The position numbers were made by a program, and so were the translations under genes. The notes beneath the pieces were generated by a model. That model was not told where the DNA came from. It was given only the letters and a program-made list of their open reading frames with translations, and did not search any database. Shown here piece by piece: positions 1 through 8,554 of a stretch of DNA of 64,000 bases. Position 1 is the stretch's first letter, and every line of letters starts with the position of its first letter. This DNA is from JBLEFH01 sp047345645 (GTDB lineage Bacteria > Pseudomonadota > Alphaproteobacteria > Rhodobacterales > Rhodobacteraceae), in assembly GCA_047345645.1 (NCBI GenBank), contig JBLEFH010000011.1, one strand, 5' to 3'.

Positions 1-1
1 C

Positions 2-1129
2 AATCCGGCGGACCCGCTCACGCACCACTTGGAGGCGCTGGCGAAATCCATTCGGCGCGACATTCACAAAATGCACGCTTTTGTCCGCTTTCGCGAGATG
101 CCGACAGAGGGGCCGCGCCTGCGTTTTGCGGCGTGGTTTGAGCCGCAGCATTTCATCACGGAACGGGGCACGCCGTTTTTCGCGCGGCGTTTTGGCGACA
201 TGGATTGGCTGATCGCGACCCCTGAAGCGACGGCGATTTTCGAAGGGGGCAAGCTGCGTTTCGCGCCGCCGCCCGAAACGCGGCCCGATCTGCCGGAGGA
301 TGCGAGCGAGGCGCTGTGGGGCACCTATTTTCAGAACATTTTCAACCCGGCGCGGATCAAGATTTCCGCGATGACATCGGAGATGCCTCGGAAATATTGG
401 AAGAATTTGCCGGAGACGCGGCTCATCCCGCAGATGCTGTCCGATGCGGAAGGGCGGGTTGCTGCGATGCGCGCGGCGATGCCGAAAGATGTCTCACCTG
501 TGGCGCAGCGGATCCTCGACCGCAACGCGCCCGCGCCGTTGCCCGAGATGCCGGAGACGCTGGACGAGGCGCGCAGCGCGGCGATGGCCTGCACCCGCTG
601 CGGCCTTTGTGAAGCGGCGACCCAAACGGTTTGGGGCGAGGGCGATCCCGACGCGCGGCTCATGATCGTAGGCGAGCAGCCGGGCGATCACGAGGACCTC
701 AAAGGTCGCCCTTTTGTTGGTCCGGCGGGCGATGTTCTGCGAACAGAGATGGCGGCGGCGGGTATCGGCCGGGTGTGGCTCACCAATGCGGTGAAACATT
801 TCAAATTCACGCCGCGCGGGAAGCGGCGGCTCCATCAGCGCCCGGACCGGAACGAGATCGAACATTGCCGCTGGTGGCTCGATCTAGAGCGACGGTTTAT
901 CCAGCCAGATCTGACGGTTGCGTTTGGCGCGTCCGCCGCTTTCGCGCTGACCGGGCGCAGCGCCGCCATGCGGGACCGGCGCGGGACCATCGAGAAAGCC
1001 CGTGATGGCGGGGCGGTGCTGCTGAGTTGGCATCCGAGCTATATTTTGCGGCTGGAGGGGGCAGCGGCAGCAGACGCCCGCGCGGAATTGCGCGAGGATC
1101 TCAAGCAAGCTGTCGCTGCGCTTGGTTAA
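2..1129 (+). CDS. DUF4130-UdgX fusion, uracil-DNA-binding repair protein (5' truncated by window)
   Basis: The reading frame is open from base 2, so the true start lies upstream; the TTG at 29 is only an internal codon. The N-terminal part carries the DUF4130 signature HKMHAFVRFRE. The C-terminal part is a family-4-like uracil-DNA glycosylase domain with CTRCGLC (Fe-S cysteines), GEQPGDHED (uracil pocket) and GKRRLHQRP. The KRRxH loop with its histidine is the mark of UdgX, which is known to bond covalently to uracil in DNA. The role is therefore inferred to be DNA repair or uracil sensing. In many genomes this fusion sits next to a radical-SAM partner, which would lie upstream, outside the window. 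The gene converges on the anti-sigma gene with only a few bases between them. Confidence 0.9.
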   Translation, partial: NPADPLTHHLEALAKSIRRDIHKMHAFVRFREMPTEGPRLRFAAWFEPQHFITERGTPFFARRFGDMDWLIATPEATAIFEGGKLRFAPPPETRPDLPEDASEALWGTYFQNIFNPARIKISAMTSEMPRKYWKNLPETRLIPQMLSDAEGRVAAMRAAMPKDVSPVAQRILDRNAPAPLPEMPETLDEARSAAMACTRCGLCEAATQTVWGEGDPDARLMIVGEQPGDHEDLKGRPFVGPAGDVLRTEMAAAGIGRVWLTNAVKHFKFTPRGKRRLHQRPDRNEIEHCRWWLDLERRFIQPDLTVAFGASAAFALTGRSAAMRDRRGTIEKARDGGAVLLSWHPSYILRLEGAAAADARAELREDLKQAVAALG

Positions 1130-1133
1130 CCAG

Positions 1134-1835
1134 TTAAATCTGCCGCATCGCCGCTTGCGCGACCAGCGGGCCCGTCGCCACGCCGCCGGGCGCACCGCCA
1201 GCGGGCTCATCCGTGATCGCCAGCGTCGCATTGACCATCATCGGCTGCAATTCCTCGTTAATCGGCATCGCCGCCTGCCCGCCATGGGGCATCACGCCGA
1301 GCGAGATCGGGGCCTGATCGCCCTGGATCAGCCACAACTCGAAATCGCGGCCTTCGGCGGGCGGCGTCCCGGCCATGGAGACGCGCATCTCGCCATTCTC
1401 CTCATTGTAAAGCGCGGTCAGGCGGACGCTTTCATCCTCGGAGACCATATCCGACACCCACATATCGCGGGTTTCCGGGGTCTCGGTGACCGGGCCGTTA
1501 AAGAGCATGAACGCCAGCGCAAGTGTCGCGAAACTCGTGGCGAGCGCCAGCCACATCCAGCGGCCCGCGACGGCGCGCTGCGGCTGCGCGGGTTCAAAGA
1601 GCCGGCGCTCGATCCCGCTCCACACGGCGGGGCGCGGCGCAATCGGCGTCACCTCGTCGGCCAGCGGATCGAAATGCGACTCCCAGCGGGCGACTTCGCG
1701 GGCCAATTGCGGCTCTCGCAAAATCCGCAGATGGAACGCGTCGCGCTCCTCGCGGGGCAGGGTGCCGAGGACATATTCGCCAGCCGTGGCGATGTCTTTG
1801 GGATCAAGCGGCGCGTCGGTCATCGTGTCAGACAC
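1134..1835 (-). CDS. Anti-sigma factor, RskA/anti-sigma-K type
   Basis: This 233-residue protein has a short N-terminal cytoplasmic region (AGEYVLGTLPREERDAF, typical of anti-sigma ZAS/RskA N-termini). One membrane helix lies near residues 93-112, and an RskA-like extracytoplasmic domain contains FELWLIQGDQAP and SLGVMP. Its ATG overlaps the end of the sigma gene, which indicates translational coupling. It is inferred to hold the neighbouring ECF sigma factor inactive at the membrane until a signal triggers release. It differs from ChrR, the zinc-cupin anti-sigma factor used for a similar regulon in Rhodobacter sphaeroides, because no cupin histidines are visible. Confidence 0.85.
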   Translation of the reverse strand: MSDTMTDAPLDPKDIATAGEYVLGTLPREERDAFHLRILREPQLAREVARWESHFDPLADEVTPIAPRPAVWSGIERRLFEPAQPQRAVAGRWMWLALATSFATLALAFMLFNGPVTETPETRDMWVSDMVSEDESVRLTALYNEENGEMRVSMAGTPPAEGRDFELWLIQGDQAPISLGVMPHGGQAAMPINEELQPMMVNATLAITDEPAGGAPGGVATGPLVAQAAMRQI

Positions 1836-2365
1836 TCCCGCAGTTTGAGCAAGCTGCGGCGCAGCCAGCTTCGCATGGTGTTGAGCGGCACCGAGAAGCG
1901 TTCCGCCAGCTCGATATAGCTCTCCCCTTCCACATAAGCGAGGCGCACCGCATCGGCGCGGCTCTGGTCAAGCTCTTCGAGACATTGATCAATCCGCCGC
2001 CCTTCTGAGCGTAGAACGGCGCTTTCCTCCGGGGTCAGCCCGCCATCGGGCAGCACCTCAGCCACATCAAGATCCCCGCCACCGGGCTTGCGCGCGCGCA
2101 GCCGGTCGATGGCGTGATTGCGCGCCACCGTGTTCAGCCAAGCCTGCGGGCTCGCCGTGTCGGGCAAGTAACGGTCGGCACTGTGCCAGATCTTGATAAA
2201 GACTTCCTGCAACGCATCCTCTGCTTCTGCTTTGTCCTTTAAGATACGCAGGCAGATGGCGAAAAGTTTCGGCGCGGCCTGCTGGTACAGCTCTTCGAAC
2301 GCCCTTCGGTCACGGAGCGCGACACGCCCGAGAAGGTCGGTCATCTGCATGGCGGATGGCGGCAT
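1820..2365 (-). CDS. ECF-type RNA polymerase sigma factor (SigK-like)
   Basis: The 181-residue protein has sigma region 2 (AFEELYQQAAPKLFAICL, then EDALQEVFIKIWHSADRYLP) and region 4 (SYIELAERFSVPLNTMRSWL, a helix-turn-helix). It lacks regions 1 and 3, as expected for an ECF factor. The gene overlaps the anti-sigma gene by 16 bases and is divergent from the lipid-modification/photolyase operon, which is the likely target. In mycobacteria sigK-rskA lies beside the same oxidoreductase, DUF1365 and fatty-acid-methyltransferase set, which supports the SigK-like label. A GGGAG ribosome-binding site precedes the ATG. Confidence 0.9.
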   Translation of the reverse strand: MPPSAMQMTDLLGRVALRDRRAFEELYQQAAPKLFAICLRILKDKAEAEDALQEVFIKIWHSADRYLPDTASPQAWLNTVARNHAIDRLRARKPGGGDLDVAEVLPDGGLTPEESAVLRSEGRRIDQCLEELDQSRADAVRLAYVEGESYIELAERFSVPLNTMRSWLRRSLLKLRECLTR

Positions 2366-2669
2366 GACGCGGGCTCCCGTTGCTTCGCGTTAACCATGCC
2401 GCAGCGTTGTTTGGTGTGCAAGCCGCTGGCGGGTCTTGTGTTTGGCCACGTTAAATATTCACGAAAACGTGAGGCATGCAACTACACAGGTTTTGGTTTC
2501 GTTTTTCTTATTATCAAAGGGTTAGAGGGCTGTGGCGCGATGAATAAATTGATAGGAGCCTGTGATCCGCGCCGACAGGATGTGGCGACGCGTGATCTGT
2601 GGTCTTCGCTGGTATTGTGTGGCGATAGCCTCCATCATCAAAAATATTAACCAAGGGCAGGGGTACTGA
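2366..2669. promoter_or_regulatory. Divergent promoter region between sigma factor and lipid/photolyase operon
   Basis: This 304-base gap must hold the promoters of both divergent units. I see no convincing ECF -35/-10 pair. A small perfect inverted repeat TCACG-AAAA-CGTGA at 2459-2472 lies in an AT-rich stretch and could be an operator or part of a promoter. Nothing else was recognised. Confidence 0.4.
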
Positions 2670-3956
2670 TTGGAACAGGGCGGCAAAAAGAAGATCGCGA
2701 TCATCGGCAGCGGCATTTCGGGGCTGGGGGCGGCATGGCTGCTCGATCCGCATCATGATGTCACGATCTTTGAGGCGGATCCGCGTGCCGGCGGCCACGC
2801 GCGGACGGTCCGGGCCGAAGGCGTTGATGTCGATACCGGATTTATCGTCTGCAACCGCCGGACCTATCCGCTTTTCATCCCCATGCTCGAACATCTCGGC
2901 GTCCCGTTGGAGCCGAGCGATATGTCTTTCTCCGCCAGTTTCGGCGGCGGGCGATATGAATACGGCACCTTCTCGACCCGCGCGATGTTCGCCCAGCCGA
3001 TGTGCCTGATCGACAAAGGTCATTGGCGGCTTATTCGCGACATCATGCGGTTCTTCCGCCACGCGCCCGCGCATCACGCGTATGAGGGCAGCATCGGCGA
3101 TCTCATCACCTCGCTGCGGCTTGGCACGGAGTTTCGCGACCGGTTCCTGCTGCCGATCTCGGGCGCGATCTGGTCCACCCCGACGGCGGATATGATGCGC
3201 TTCCCTGCGGGGGCCTTTGTGCGGTTCTTTGACAATCACGGGTTGCTGTCGGTCAACGGCCAGCCGCAATGGCTGACGGTGAGCGGCGGGTCGAAAACCT
3301 ATGTGGATGCCATTCTGGCGCGGCTTTCCGGGGATATGCTTCTGAACTGCCCCGTCCATGAAGTGCGGCGCGAGGCGGCGGGCGTTCAGGTCACCAGCCC
3401 GCGCGGCACGGAGCGTTTCGACGAAGTGATTTTCGCGACCCACGCTCCGCAGGCGCTCGGTATGCTCGCAAGCCCGGACAGCGACGAGCAGGCGATCCTT
3501 GGCGCGATGCGCACGCAGCCGAACCGGATGGTGCTCCATTCCGACCCGCGCCTGATGCCGCGTCGCCGCTCCGCCTGGGCGAGTTGGAATTACGTGACCA
3601 AGGGCGAGATGCCCGCGACAGATCGCCCGATCAGCCTGTCTTATTGGATGAACCGCCTGCAAAATTTGCAAACGCCGCGGCCGCTGATCGTGACGCTGAA
3701 CCCGGAGATCGAGCCGAAGCGGATCCATGACGAGGCGAGTTTCGCGCATCCGCAATTCGACGCGGCTGCGATTGCGGCTCAGGCGCGGCTCCATGAGATC
3801 CAGGGGCGCGGCGGGGTGCATTATGCGGGGGCTTGGACCCGTTACGGGTTTCACGAGGACGGGCTCCTCTCGGCGCTGCGCGTCGCGCAGTCCATGGGCG
3901 TCGCGTGGCCGCTCGGGCCGGACCCGTGGGCGCTGCCCGAACAGGCGGCGGCATGA
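2670..3956 (+). CDS. NAD(P)/FAD-dependent oxidoreductase (amine-oxidase fold)
   Basis: The 428-residue flavoprotein starts with a Rossmann FAD-binding motif, IAIIGSGISGLGAAWLL, followed by EADPRAGGHARTV, the second FAD contact typical of amine-oxidase/desaturase-like enzymes. The C-terminal FAD motif is GGVHYAGAWTRYGFHEDG. An in-frame stop lies immediately before the TTG at 2670, so this TTG is the earliest possible start and gives a complete Rossmann fold. It is first in an operon with DUF1365 (ATGA overlap) and a fatty-acyl methyltransferase. In Rhodobacter sphaeroides and mycobacteria such flavoproteins act with the methyltransferase on phospholipid acyl chains (methylated and furan fatty acids). 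A lipid desaturase/oxidase role is inferred. Confidence 0.85.
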   Translation: MEQGGKKKIAIIGSGISGLGAAWLLDPHHDVTIFEADPRAGGHARTVRAEGVDVDTGFIVCNRRTYPLFIPMLEHLGVPLEPSDMSFSASFGGGRYEYGTFSTRAMFAQPMCLIDKGHWRLIRDIMRFFRHAPAHHAYEGSIGDLITSLRLGTEFRDRFLLPISGAIWSTPTADMMRFPAGAFVRFFDNHGLLSVNGQPQWLTVSGGSKTYVDAILARLSGDMLLNCPVHEVRREAAGVQVTSPRGTERFDEVIFATHAPQALGMLASPDSDEQAILGAMRTQPNRMVLHSDPRLMPRRRSAWASWNYVTKGEMPATDRPISLSYWMNRLQNLQTPRPLIVTLNPEIEPKRIHDEASFAHPQFDAAAIAAQARLHEIQGRGGVHYAGAWTRYGFHEDGLLSALRVAQSMGVAWPLGPDPWALPEQAAA

Positions 3957-4744
3957 CGACGGACCTCTGGGACGGCGCCTTGATCGACGCCGCCATCTGG
4001 CACGCCCGCGCGGGCGATGTGGCACGGGAATTCCGCTACGGGGCGCTGTACGTCGCGCTGCCAATCGCGGCGCTGGAGGCGGGCCGCTTGCCGATCTGCC
4101 CTGACCAGCGCGGCCTCTGGCGCCTGCGCCGCCGCGACTACGGCCAGCGCGATGGCAGCCCACTCGACACCTTCATCAACACCGAACTCGCCAAAGCGGA
4201 CCTTGCGCATTGCGACACCACGCTCGTGACCATGCCGCGCGGCGTCCTCCACGGCTTCAACCCCGTCAGCTTCTGGCTCGCCCGCGATGATGAGGGTCCG
4301 CGCGCCGTGCTGGCCGAAGTCTCCAACACCTTCGGGGAGTCCCATCTCTATCTCTGCCGCCACCCGGACAACCGCGTGATTGACCGCACCGACCGGCTGA
4401 CCGGCGAGAAGCTGTTCCACGTCTCGCCCTTCCTGCCACGCGAGGGCCGCTATGTGTTCCGCTTCGATGCCGGGCCGGGGCGCTTCGGCGCGTGGGTGGA
4501 CTGGTATGGGGAAGGCGACACCCTCAAGCTGCAAACCTCAATGACCGGCAAGGCGCGGGCGCTCACCCCGGCCAGCCTGCGCCGCGCCGCGCTCCGCCGT
4601 CCGCTGCAACCCTTGCGCGTGACCGGTCTTATCCATTGGCAGGCCGCGAAACTTTTCTCTCGCGGCGTCAAATACCGCACGAAGCCACCGCAGCTGGGTA
4701 CGACCAGCTCCGAAGCCACGCAATCAGGGAGACCGCATGTTTGA
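3953..4744 (+). CDS. DUF1365 family protein
   Basis: The protein has 263 residues from the ATG at 3953, which overlaps the previous stop as ATGA; longer in-frame starts further upstream read into the previous gene. It has the DUF1365 hallmarks near the N-terminus (YGALYVALP), then GFNPVSFWLARD, EVSNTFGESHLYL and KLFHVSPFLPREGRYVF. The biochemical role of the family is unknown, but it is consistently found between the flavoprotein and the cyclopropane-synthase-like methyltransferase. It is therefore probably an accessory in acyl-chain modification at the membrane. Confidence 0.9.
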   Translation: MTTDLWDGALIDAAIWHARAGDVAREFRYGALYVALPIAALEAGRLPICPDQRGLWRLRRRDYGQRDGSPLDTFINTELAKADLAHCDTTLVTMPRGVLHGFNPVSFWLARDDEGPRAVLAEVSNTFGESHLYLCRHPDNRVIDRTDRLTGEKLFHVSPFLPREGRYVFRFDAGPGRFGAWVDWYGEGDTLKLQTSMTGKARALTPASLRRAALRRPLQPLRVTGLIHWQAAKLFSRGVKYRTKPPQLGTTSSEATQSGRPHV

Positions 4745-5894
4745 GCAGAGCATCCGTTCGAAATTTCTTCGCACGCTGGAGGGGGTGCGCTTTGGCGCTT
4801 TGCATCTGACAACGCCCGAAGGCGCGGCCTATGATTTCGCGGGGCGCGAGCCGGGGCCGTCGGCGGTGCTGCATATCCATGACTGGCGCATGGTCCCGGC
4901 GCTCGCCGCCAAGGGGGACATTGGCTTTACCGAGGCTTACCGCGATGGCTGGTGCGATACGCCGGACCTTACCGCGCTGCTCACCTTCGGGCTTATGAAT
5001 GAGGACACGCTCGACAGCTATATTTACGGCAAACCCCTGCAAGCCTTCGCGATCCGCCTGCTCTATCTGCTCAACCGCAACACCAAGGCGGGGTCCCGGC
5101 GCAATATCTCGGCGCATTACGACCTTGGCAACGCGTTCTACCGGCTGTGGCTCGATGAGACGATGACCTATTCCTCGGCGCTCTTCGACGGGGCGGAGGA
5201 TCTCGCCACGGCGCAGCGGCAGAAATATGATCGGATTTTGGACGGGCTGGAGAGCCAGTCCGGGCGGCTTTTGGAAATCGGTTGTGGCTGGGGCGGGTTT
5301 GCCGAGCGCGCGCTGGAGCGCGGCGATTTCGCGCCCAAGGGGCTGACGCTCTCGACTGAGCAAGCCGCCTTCGCCCGCAATCGTCTGGGGCCGGGCGCGG
5401 AGATCGCCCTTCAGGATTACCGTGACGAGAAAGGCCGTTACGATCACATCGTCTCCATCGAAATGTTCGAGGCGGTGGGCGAGAATTTCTGGCCGGTCTA
5501 TTTCGGCAAACTTTCCGAAGTGCTGTCCAAACAGGGGCGCGCGATGATCCAGACCATCACCGTCGCCGACCGCTATTTCGACCGTTACCGCAAGGGCGGG
5601 GACATGATCCGCAGCTTCATTTTCCCCGGCGGGATGCTCCCGTCACCCGCGCGGTTTCAGGAAGAAGCGGCAAAGGCGGGGCTGCGGGTCGAGGACGCGT
5701 TCGGCTTCGGCGCAGATTACGCCCGCACGCTGACCGCATGGCTCGACCGCTTCGACGAACGCCGCGCCGAAGTGTTGGAGATGGGGTTTGACGAGGCGTT
5801 CATCCGCGTCTGGCGCTTCTATCTCGCGGCCTGCGCGGCGGCCTTCACCGTCGAGCGCACCGATGTCGTGCAATACCGCCTCGCCCATGCCTGA
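4737..5894 (+). CDS. Cyclopropane-fatty-acyl-phospholipid synthase family methyltransferase
   Basis: This 385-residue SAM-dependent enzyme has the family core NISAHYDLGNAFYRLWLDE and TYSSALF, then the SAM-binding glycine motif LEIGCGWGGFAERA near residue 178 and VSIEMFEAVGENFWPVYF. It would transfer a methyl or methylene group to unsaturated acyl chains of phospholipids. The gene overlaps the DUF1365 stop by eight bases and the following MFS gene by eight. The DUF1365 and flavoprotein partners suggest a methylated or furan fatty-acid product rather than a simple cyclopropane. That assignment is inference. Confidence 0.9.
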   Translation: MFEQSIRSKFLRTLEGVRFGALHLTTPEGAAYDFAGREPGPSAVLHIHDWRMVPALAAKGDIGFTEAYRDGWCDTPDLTALLTFGLMNEDTLDSYIYGKPLQAFAIRLLYLLNRNTKAGSRRNISAHYDLGNAFYRLWLDETMTYSSALFDGAEDLATAQRQKYDRILDGLESQSGRLLEIGCGWGGFAERALERGDFAPKGLTLSTEQAAFARNRLGPGAEIALQDYRDEKGRYDHIVSIEMFEAVGENFWPVYFGKLSEVLSKQGRAMIQTITVADRYFDRYRKGGDMIRSFIFPGGMLPSPARFQEEAAKAGLRVEDAFGFGADYARTLTAWLDRFDERRAEVLEMGFDEAFIRVWRFYLAACAAAFTVERTDVVQYRLAHA

Positions 5895-7131
5895 GACGGC
5901 GCTCTCCCGGCGCGACCTCGCCGCCTATGGCGTGCTCGGCTTGCCGCTGGCCTTTGGCGGGCTGCCGCTCTACATCCACGCGCCGGATTTCTTTGCCGCC
6001 GAACGGGGCGTGCCGCTGGCCGCGCTCGGGATGGCGCTCTTTTGGCTGCGTCTGCTCGATGCGGTGCTCGACCCCATTGCCGGCTGGGCGGGCGACCGCT
6101 GGGCAAGCGCGCGGATGCGGCTGATGGGCTTCGGCGCGGTCCTGCTCGGCCTCGGCGTCATTGCGCTTTTCGCGCCGCCCGCGCTGCCGCTGCTCCTGTG
6201 GTTCACTCTCGCCATGGCGCTCGCAAGCCTCGGGCACAGCCTGATTTCCGTCAATCTTATGACCATTGGCGGTCTTTGGCGGCGCGACAAAGGGGAGAAA
6301 GCGCGGATCAGCGCCATGCGCGAAGGCTTCGGGCTGGCGGGGCTGATCCTCGCTGTCGTCCTTCCGTCGGCGCTTGCGCCCGTCATGGGCCGCGAAGCTG
6401 CGCTGCTGACCCTCGCCGCTCTGCTGACCGTGCTGCTGATCGTCACCCTCCCGATCTTCCGCCGCTGGCTGGCCGAAGCGCGGCTCGAAGTCACCGCCCC
6501 GCCGGATGCCTCCCCCAACTGGCGCGCCCTCATGCCCTTCTACGCCGTCGCGGCGCTGGTCCTGCTCTCCGCGGCCTTCCCGGCGGCGTTGATCCTCATG
6601 CTCGTACGCGATCTTCTGGGCGCGGAAGACCTCGCCGGGATCTTCCTGCTCGCCTATTTCGCCGCCGCGCTCCCTGGAGCCGGCCTCTCGGGAAAACTCG
6701 CCGGGCGCTACGGCGCGGTGCCGGTCTGGGGCGGCGCGCTGGTCCTCTCCATCCTCGGCTTCGCCTTCGCGCTGACCCTCGGGCCGGGCGACCTATTCGC
6801 CTTCGGCATCATCTGCGTCGCCACCGGCTTTTGCTTCGGCGCGGACCTCGTGCTGCCGCCCGCCATCCTTTCGGATCGGATCGAGGCGACCGCCACCGAA
6901 GCCGCCGCCACCCGCGCCTATGCCGCCCTCGGCTTTCTCACCAAAGCCGCGCTGGCGCTGGCGGGCGCGATTGCCTTGCCGCTGTTGCAATTTGCCGGGT
7001 TCACCCCCGCGGAGGCCAACGACGCGGACGCGCTCCGGGCGCTCTTGCTGCTCTATGCCGGACTGCCCCTTATCCTGCGCGGTCTTGCGGTGATAAGCCT
7101 CGTCATCTTCCACAAAAGGAGTGCCTTATGA
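5887..7131 (+). CDS. MFS transporter
   Basis: The protein has 414 residues from the ATG at 5887, which overlaps the upstream stop by eight bases; the longer reading frame runs out of frame through the methyltransferase gene. About twelve hydrophobic segments can be seen. The N-terminal half contains DAVLDPIAGWAGDRWASARM, resembling the MFS/GPH loop 2-3 motif. The best family guess is a GPH-like or MelB-like transporter. The substrate cannot be read from sequence. Its place in the lipid/photolyase operon suggests a membrane-stress or lipid-linked role. Confidence 0.8.
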   Translation: MPETALSRRDLAAYGVLGLPLAFGGLPLYIHAPDFFAAERGVPLAALGMALFWLRLLDAVLDPIAGWAGDRWASARMRLMGFGAVLLGLGVIALFAPPALPLLLWFTLAMALASLGHSLISVNLMTIGGLWRRDKGEKARISAMREGFGLAGLILAVVLPSALAPVMGREAALLTLAALLTVLLIVTLPIFRRWLAEARLEVTAPPDASPNWRALMPFYAVAALVLLSAAFPAALILMLVRDLLGAEDLAGIFLLAYFAAALPGAGLSGKLAGRYGAVPVWGGALVLSILGFAFALTLGPGDLFAFGIICVATGFCFGADLVLPPAILSDRIEATATEAAATRAYAALGFLTKAALALAGAIALPLLQFAGFTPAEANDADALRALLLLYAGLPLILRGLAVISLVIFHKRSAL

Positions 7132-7856
7132 GTGAGCGAATTTGGATCGTCGGCGCGTCTGACGGGATCGGCGCGGAGCTCGCCCGCGCCTGGGCCGCGA
7201 AGGGTGCGAAACTGGTACTGTCGGCCCGCTCCGAGGACAAGCTGACCGCGCTGGCCGAAGAGATCGGCGGCGCGGAAGTCGTGCCATGCGATGTGGCGGA
7301 CCTTGCCAGTCTCAAGGCGGCGGGCGAGACGATCAAGGCGGGCGGGCCGCTCGACCGCGCCATCACCCTCGCGGCGCTCTACGATCCGGGCAAAATCATG
7401 GAGATCGACCCCGAAAAGGCCGCGCAGATCGGGATGGTCAACCTCACCGGCGCGTTCAACTTTGCCCGCGTCGCGGCGGAGTGCCTGAAAGAGGGCGGGC
7501 AACTGGCGCTGACCGGTTCCGTCGCGGGCTATATCGGCCTGCCGCAAGGGCAGTTCTATTCAGCGACCAAAGCGGGCGTGATCAATTTCGCCGAGTCGCT
7601 CCGGGTGGAGCTTGCGCCGAAAATCGACGTGCGCCTCATCAGCCCCGGCTTTGTGGACACCCGCCTGACGGAGAAAAACGAATTCGACATGCCTGCGCTG
7701 ATGCAGCCTGAAGATGCGGCGGCGGCGATTGTCAAAGGGCTCGACAAGGGCGGGTTCGAGGTCCATTTCCCGCTCCGCCTGACCCTCGCGCTGAAACTGC
7801 TGCGCGCGCTGCCCTATCCGCTGGCGCTGCGCCTCACGAAAAGGCTTGTTACATGA
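7128..7856 (+). CDS. Short-chain dehydrogenase/reductase
   Basis: The protein has 242 residues from the ATG at 7128 (ATGA overlap with the MFS gene, ribosome-binding site AAAAGGA). It has a Rossmann motif, IWIVGASDGIGAELA, then ALTGSVAGYIG carrying the catalytic Ser, and the active-site pair YSATKAG (YxxxK). The end of the protein (LRALPYPLALRLTKRLV) is hydrophobic and may contact the membrane. It is inferred to be an NAD(P)-dependent oxidoreductase acting in the same lipid-linked pathway. Confidence 0.88.
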   Translation: MSERIWIVGASDGIGAELARAWAAKGAKLVLSARSEDKLTALAEEIGGAEVVPCDVADLASLKAAGETIKAGGPLDRAITLAALYDPGKIMEIDPEKAAQIGMVNLTGAFNFARVAAECLKEGGQLALTGSVAGYIGLPQGQFYSATKAGVINFAESLRVELAPKIDVRLISPGFVDTRLTEKNEFDMPALMQPEDAAAAIVKGLDKGGFEVHFPLRLTLALKLLRALPYPLALRLTKRLVT

Positions 7857-8554
7857 CCCGTTTTCTGCCGCATCTCGTCCTCCTCTTCGCGGTGCTTTTC
7901 GCCCTCTCGCCGCTCGCGAGCGACAGTTTCAACGGCTACACGGCCGACCAGTTTCCGGTGGCGAATGACCGCTGGCCGGTGCAGCCCGCGGGCTGGGCCT
8001 TCTCGATTTGGGGCGTGATCTATCTCTGGCTGATCGCCGGGAGCGCGTGGGGCCTCGTGAAAGCACGCGACGATGCGGATTGGCAGGCCATGCGCGGCCC
8101 GCTCGCCATCAGCCTCTTCATCGGCATCTTCTGGCTCGCGGCCGCGAATGCCTCGCCCTTCCTCGCCACCATCATGATTATCGCCATGGCGGTCACGGCA
8201 ATCATGGCGTTTTTGCGCGCTGGGGCGGGGGACCGCGTCTGGCAGGTCGCGCCGGTCGGGCTCTATGCGGGCTGGCTCACCGCCGCGACGGGCGTGTCGA
8301 TTGCCATCATCTTCAGCGGCTACGGCCTCTTGCCCCCACAAGCCGCCGCATGGCTGCTCATCCTCGCGGTGCTGGCCGCCTCGCTTTGGGTTCAGACGCG
8401 CAGGCCCACCGGGATCACCTATCCCATTGCCGTTGGCTGGGCGCTCGTCGGCGTCGTCGCGGCGAATTGGGGGACCGCGACCGCCAGCGTGGCCATCCTC
8501 GCCGCGCTTGGCGTGGTGGCACTTGCCGTCAACGGGTTGCGGTTGCGGCGATGA
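7853..8554 (+). CDS. TspO/MBR-like (tryptophan-rich sensory) membrane protein
   Basis: This 233-residue membrane protein has about six or seven hydrophobic segments and a family-like stretch, QPAGWAFSIWGVIYLWLIAG, followed by WLAAANAS and a Trp-rich helix pattern. TspO proteins bind tetrapyrroles and affect photooxidative responses, which fits the photolyase next door. The ATG overlaps the SDR stop (ATGA). It is longer than classical TspO (about 160 residues), so it is a divergent relative. Confidence 0.65.
   Translation: MTRFLPHLVLLFAVLFALSPLASDSFNGYTADQFPVANDRWPVQPAGWAFSIWGVIYLWLIAGSAWGLVKARDDADWQAMRGPLAISLFIGIFWLAAANASPFLATIMIIAMAVTAIMAFLRAGAGDRVWQVAPVGLYAGWLTAATGVSIAIIFSGYGLLPPQAAAWLLILAVLAASLWVQTRRPTGITYPIAVGWALVGVVAANWGTATASVAILAALGVVALAVNGLRLRR

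Noticed and set aside
2514..4163. Long minus-strand open frame (549 codons) opposite the flavoprotein and DUF1365 genes
   Set aside because: Arginine/histidine/proline-rich translation without domains, typical of antisense shadows in GC-rich genes; the plus-strand genes have clear motifs.
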